A program made the translations under genes and the position numbers. 64,000 nt of DNA from Deltaproteobacteria bacterium (lineage in GTDB: Bacteria; Myxococcota; JADLHZ01). Within the stretch, counting starts at the first letter, position 1. Each line of letters starts with the position of its first letter. Positions 60,632 to 64,000 of the stretch are shown here, piece after piece. The stretch lies in NCBI GenBank assembly GCA_020848545.1, contig JADLHZ010000125.1, positions 62,001-126,000 of the forward strand, read 5' to 3'. The notes beneath the pieces are model-generated. The model was not told the DNA's origin. It made no database searches and saw only the letters and a list, made by a program, of their open reading frames with translations.

Positions 60632-61177
60632 GTGCGGCTGGGAGATTCCCTAAAGTTTGCGGCTGCGGCGCTTCGGAACGACAATGCAGGCGTGAAAGAC
60701 GCGCTCATGGTCGCACGCTCGATCGTCAACGGCTTGCCGGACCCGGCCATCCTGCTCGATCAGCTGCAGCACTTGATCGCGTTTAACGCGCCGTACGCCC
60801 TCCTCGTCGGCTTGCGCGGGCAAAGCGCCGACGGCGTTGGCTTGAAGGTCGAGCCGTTCGCGCTGCTCGGCACCGATCCTGGCGCCGACGATCAGCGCGC
60901 GGCCGAGTGCTTCGAGAAGAAGCAGGTGATCCGCCTGGCCGAGATGCAGGCCAAGACCGAGACCGGCGGCACGTACACGATGCAAGTCACGTTCTTGCCC
61001 GTGCTCGATCCCAAGGAGCGGGCCGTCGGCGTCATCGTGCAGTTCCGCGACGTCACCGACGACGCATCGTTGCAAACGCGCTACCGTCAGATGCTGACCA
61101 GCGAGCGCGCGACGTCGGAGGCGTTGAGGCGCGAGCTCGAAGCGCTGAAGGCGACGCTCGGCGACGAACGTCCGTAG
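60632..61177 (+). CDS. PAS-domain protein
   Basis: This protein of about 181 residues contains one PAS-like domain (about 25-140): the initial helix VARSIVNGLPDPAILLDQLQ is followed by strands and the VGVIVQFRDVTDD closing strand typical of PAS cores. A C-terminal helix (about 145-180) with heptad character could link to a partner. No kinase, HTH or GGDEF output domain follows, so it probably works as a stand-alone sensor or binds a separate output protein. The start is uncertain: GTG 60632, GTG 60692 and ATG 60707 all keep the PAS domain. Confidence 0.65.
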   Translation: MRLGDSLKFAAAALRNDNAGVKDALMVARSIVNGLPDPAILLDQLQHLIAFNAPYALLVGLRGQSADGVGLKVEPFALLGTDPGADDQRAAECFEKKQVIRLAEMQAKTETGGTYTMQVTFLPVLDPKERAVGVIVQFRDVTDDASLQTRYRQMLTSERATSEALRRELEALKATLGDERP

Positions 61178-61183
61178 CTAAAT

Positions 61184-62842
61184 TTAATGTAAAACGCCGG
61201 CCAAGGTGAGCAGCGGCTTGGCGACGCCGCCGAGCCCTTCGGCGACGATCGACGCCACGGCGATCGTCGTCAGCGTCACGTCCGACCACTTCAGCCAGCG
61301 CCCGAGCACGATCCACATGACGAAGCCGCCGAGGAAGAACGAGAGATCGTAGGGCACCGCGAGCACGAGCCCGAGGCCGACGCCGGTCGACTCCGGCAGG
61401 TACTTGTGCAGCTTCGGGATCGCTTCGATCAACACGTAAACGGCGCCGACGATCGCGCCGATGATCAGCCAGCGCACGGCGCCTTCGGGGAGCGGCTGCG
61501 ATCCGTCGAAGATCTGCGCGCTCGCGGCCCACATCTTCGCAACCGGCGCCGGCATCTTGGTCTGGAAGGTCATCGGCTCGACGGCATTGATGCGCGAGAA
61601 CGCGAACGCCGAGACGATCGCGCACGGCACCACCGTCGCGAGCTGTGTCCAGAATTGGTGGGCCGAGGGCACCTTGAACGCGCGGCCGTAGACGAGATCG
61701 CCCGTGAGCACGCTCGCTTGAGACCCGCTGCCTGCCACGAAGCCGGCGCCGATCAAGTTGACGGACAGCGAGCTGCCGCCGAACAAGCTCGTCACGCCTT
61801 GCAGCAAGATGCCCATGACGCGCGCAGGATTGAACGCCGTCACGGCAGCGGCGCGCGTGGCGATGATGTTCTGCAAGAAGCCGCCGACGACGATGAGCAG
61901 GAGCACGAGCAGCGCCGGCACGCCGAAGACGAAGGTGAGCAAGCCGAGCGTGGTCAAGAACGCGACCGCGGTGAAGACGAGGAAGGTCTTGCTGCTCATC
62001 AGCGGATCGTCGTCCTGCGCCGCGCCCTTCACACCCTTGAGGGCGACGATGCTCTTCAGCGCGTCGGCGAACGAGCGCCAATTGCGCAGCAAGTTGACCA
62101 CGCCGGACGCCACGAGAAAGCCGAGCCCTGGCCAGAAGAACTTGTGCGGCGTGGCGGCCGGCGTCGGAAAGTGAGGCGCCAGAATCATCAGCGCCGCGCC
62201 CCCGACGAGGAAGCCCACACAAGTGCGAAAGCCCATGAGGTACGAGCCGCCGATCGCGAAGGGCGACCACGCGATGGCGCCGCCGACGACGGCGATGAAC
62301 GGCAGCGCCGTCTCGGACGGCAGCCAGCCGAAGCCGCCGTCGTCGTTGACGAGCACGAAGCCGATGAGCGCCGCCGTGACGATCAAGAGGATGCGCGCTT
62401 GCTTCGGATCGCCGTGCTCGACCAAGGCGCGGATCACGCTCTCGACCGCTTTGCTTCCGGGCCACGGCAGCTTCTCTTTGATGATGAGCAATTGCTTCAA
62501 CGGCACGACCATCACCAGGCCGACGAGGCTCGTCGCGACGGCGAAGGCGACCATGTGCCAGAAGGGGAACGCTTCGCCGGTCATCGCTTTGGCGGCGTAG
62601 AAGTTCGTGATGAAGCCGAGGCTGCCGCCGGCCGAGCCCATCGTCGCGACGATGACCATCTCGTGCGCCGTCACCTTGTTCTTCGCGAGCAGGAAGAACG
62701 CAAAGAAGAAGAGGGCGGCGATCGTCGGCCCTTCTTCGATGACGCCGAACGAGAGCGTCAAATACGAGTTCATGAAGCAGAGCGTGATCGCGAGGGCGAA
62801 GCCCATCAGGATCGAGCGCAGCGAGGGACGAACGGTTTGCAC
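61184..62842 (-). CDS. OPT-family transporter
   Basis: This 552-residue integral membrane protein has about 14 hydrophobic helices. The conserved NSYLTLSFGVIEEGPT region near the N-terminus, the SAGGSLGF loop and the LPWPGSKAVES motif fit the oligopeptide/metal-chelate OPT family. Members import small peptides, metal chelates or related solutes with protons; the substrate is not predictable. It begins with ATG 62842, divergent from the next gene by 89 bp, and its stop lies 6 bp from the stop of the PAS gene. Confidence 0.85.
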   Translation of the reverse strand: MQTVRPSLRSILMGFALAITLCFMNSYLTLSFGVIEEGPTIAALFFFAFFLLAKNKVTAHEMVIVATMGSAGGSLGFITNFYAAKAMTGEAFPFWHMVAFAVATSLVGLVMVVPLKQLLIIKEKLPWPGSKAVESVIRALVEHGDPKQARILLIVTAALIGFVLVNDDGGFGWLPSETALPFIAVVGGAIAWSPFAIGGSYLMGFRTCVGFLVGGAALMILAPHFPTPAATPHKFFWPGLGFLVASGVVNLLRNWRSFADALKSIVALKGVKGAAQDDDPLMSSKTFLVFTAVAFLTTLGLLTFVFGVPALLVLLLIVVGGFLQNIIATRAAAVTAFNPARVMGILLQGVTSLFGGSSLSVNLIGAGFVAGSGSQASVLTGDLVYGRAFKVPSAHQFWTQLATVVPCAIVSAFAFSRINAVEPMTFQTKMPAPVAKMWAASAQIFDGSQPLPEGAVRWLIIGAIVGAVYVLIEAIPKLHKYLPESTGVGLGLVLAVPYDLSFFLGGFVMWIVLGRWLKWSDVTLTTIAVASIVAEGLGGVAKPLLTLAGVLH

Positions 62843-62931
62843 GGGCTGCTCCTACAACGACGACAAGCACATGGCCATGGTCGCGATCCGCCTGCTTGCG
62901 CTAGAGCAGCACGCGGTGGTTTTGGCGAGGC

Positions 62932-64000
62932 ATGATGACACACGATCACGATGAAGAGGACGAGCACGACTTTGCACAAGAAGAGCGCTATTTGCAGCGG
63001 ATCGCGGCGGCGCGGGCGCAGAGGAAGGGCGCCGACAGTTGGGCGCTCGCGCGCATCGCGTCGCCGATGTGGGAGGGTGCGCGCAGGCTCGACGTCATCG
63101 TCGTGATCGACGGCGACGAGCGCTTGGCCGCCAAGGCGATCGTGCCGAACGACGCTCCGGTCGAAGCCGCGGCCGACGTTCTGCGCCAAGCGATGCGCCA
63201 GCCGAAGCACGGCAAGGTGCGCAAGCCGAGCGAAGTCCGCGTCGAAGACCAAGCGCTCGTGCCGGTGCTCGCGGCCGCGCTCGATGCCGAGACGCCGGTG
63301 ACGGTCGTCGAGCTCCTGCACGAAGCCGACGACGTCTTCGCCGAGATGCGCGATCGGCTCGGCGCGCGCGTGCCGAACGAGAGCTTCGCACGTGCCGGTT
63401 GCGACGCTGCGCTGATCAAAGACTACGTGCAGGCGATGATGGCGCTCGACGCGTGCGCGCCGTGGGAAGAGGCCGACGAGTCGCAGATCCTCGGCCTCGA
63501 AGCGAGCGTGCTCGGCCTCGACGACGTCACGCTCTTCATCATGAACGAAAACGCCGACGGCCTCGTGTTGCAAGAAGACGGCGATCTGCTCGCGCTCGGC
63601 GACTTCGAGCCCGGCGTGACCAGCGAGCGCGAGATCTATGCGAAGGGCATGATCACCGTCTCGTTCGTGCCCGTGCTTCAAGCGTCGACCGAGATGGTGC
63701 TCGAGCTGCGCGGCACGGGCCTGTTGAAGGACGAAGCGCGCGCGCCGATCCCGGTCGTGCTCGGCCGTGACGCCTGCGCGCGCTTGTTGACGAAGCGCGA
63801 CGTGCAGGTGCTGACGCTCGCGGCCAAAGCGGTGGTGCGCCTCTTCCTCACTGACGGCGATGTCTTCGCGGAGGACAGCAAGAAAGACGTGACGATCGAC
63901 GAGACCTTCACGATCGGCGGCGAAGAAGTCACGGCGCGCATCGACGCGCCACACGGCGATCACCCGTGGGGCACCCTCATGCCGCCGGGGCCGGAGGCGT
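62932..64000 (+). CDS. Unknown cytoplasmic protein, cut by the window end
   Basis: An open frame from ATG 62932 (or 62935) runs through the last base without a stop, so the 3' end is missing. The visible 356 residues start with an acidic His/Asp/Glu-rich tract (HDHDEEDEHD) that may bind metal. The next part pairs a strand-rich WEGARRLDVIVVID segment with a RKPSEVRVEDQALVPVLAAALD segment, reminiscent of DUF6930-type alpha/beta modules. No signal peptide or membrane helix is seen. Codon use matches real genes here. Family assignment is tentative. Confidence 0.75.
   Translation, partial: MMTHDHDEEDEHDFAQEERYLQRIAAARAQRKGADSWALARIASPMWEGARRLDVIVVIDGDERLAAKAIVPNDAPVEAAADVLRQAMRQPKHGKVRKPSEVRVEDQALVPVLAAALDAETPVTVVELLHEADDVFAEMRDRLGARVPNESFARAGCDAALIKDYVQAMMALDACAPWEEADESQILGLEASVLGLDDVTLFIMNENADGLVLQEDGDLLALGDFEPGVTSEREIYAKGMITVSFVPVLQASTEMVLELRGTGLLKDEARAPIPVVLGRDACARLLTKRDVQVLTLAAKAVVRLFLTDGDVFAEDSKKDVTIDETFTIGGEEVTARIDAPHGDHPWGTLMPPGPEA

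Overview
The window looks like a chromosomal segment from a GC-rich member of the Myxococcota (former Deltaproteobacteria). The signs are a predicted MYXO-CTERM-type tail on a CSLREA/beta-helix protein, a Ser/Thr kinase with an AgmX/PglI-type C-terminal domain, a FecR-like lipoprotein, an orphan PilZ-receiver membrane protein, and an unusual number of large secreted lipoproteins (IPT/TIG, FG-GAP, Cys-rich, collagen-like). I found no rRNA, tRNA, insertion sequence, prophage, integrase or CRISPR array. Genes are tightly packed. The largest gap without a gene is about 214 bp, so no stretch over 300 bp lacks a gene.

Layout. 1-8.2 kb: a MerR-like regulator and an orphan sigma-region-4-like protein behind an AT-rich leader with three ATTGAATA repeats; MeaB GTPase; PilZ-receiver protein; diacylglycerol-kinase-like protein; rhodanese-thioredoxin fusion; alpha/beta hydrolase; and an unusual zinc-ribbon SDR. 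8.3-14.9 kb: coiled-coil protein, TPR-transglutaminase-like protein, DUF2809 membrane protein, and an operon asnS - lipoprotein - beta-helix protein. 15-30.6 kb: FecR-like lipoprotein and Ser/Thr kinase on +, then on - a barrel-like protein, an IPT/TIG lipoprotein, a 960-aa protein ending in an adenosylhomocysteinase-like fold, and a 1767-aa FG-GAP lipoprotein. 30.8-40 kb: DacZ-type diadenylate cyclase, RNase Y, a PHA-granule-type protein, a 52-residue secreted collagen-like peptide, pyrophosphatase with a coupled partner, an AEC transporter, an RlmM-like methyltransferase, a Crp/Fnr regulator and small secreted proteins.

40.0-50.96 kb is the standout. An operon tetR - fas - acpS on the minus strand has each pair joined by an ATGA stop/start overlap. 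The 3271-aa Fas is a single-chain type I fatty acid synthase with the order AT-ER-DH-MPT-ACP-KR-KS, as in the Corynebacterium-Mycobacterium-Nocardia group and fungi. The phosphopantetheinyl transferase needed to activate its ACP is the adjacent AcpS. An imperfect palindrome overlapping a TTGACT -35 element upstream of tetR suggests a FasR-like autoregulated lipid switch.

51-58 kb: a small membrane protein, a probably frameshifted lipoprotein gene, three tandem related lipoproteins with collagen-like segments, WxC modules and a shared six-Cys C-terminus, a GDYXXLXY-type/DUF2157 pair, and another collagen-like lipoprotein. 58-64 kb: ABC-F ATPase, enoyl-CoA hydratase-like protein, PAS protein, OPT transporter, and a gene that runs off the right edge.

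Themes: repeated ATGA/GTGA translational coupling; convergent gene pairs sharing a CTAG stop; and short Gly-X-Thr/Pro collagen-like tracts just after the signal peptide of many exported proteins.
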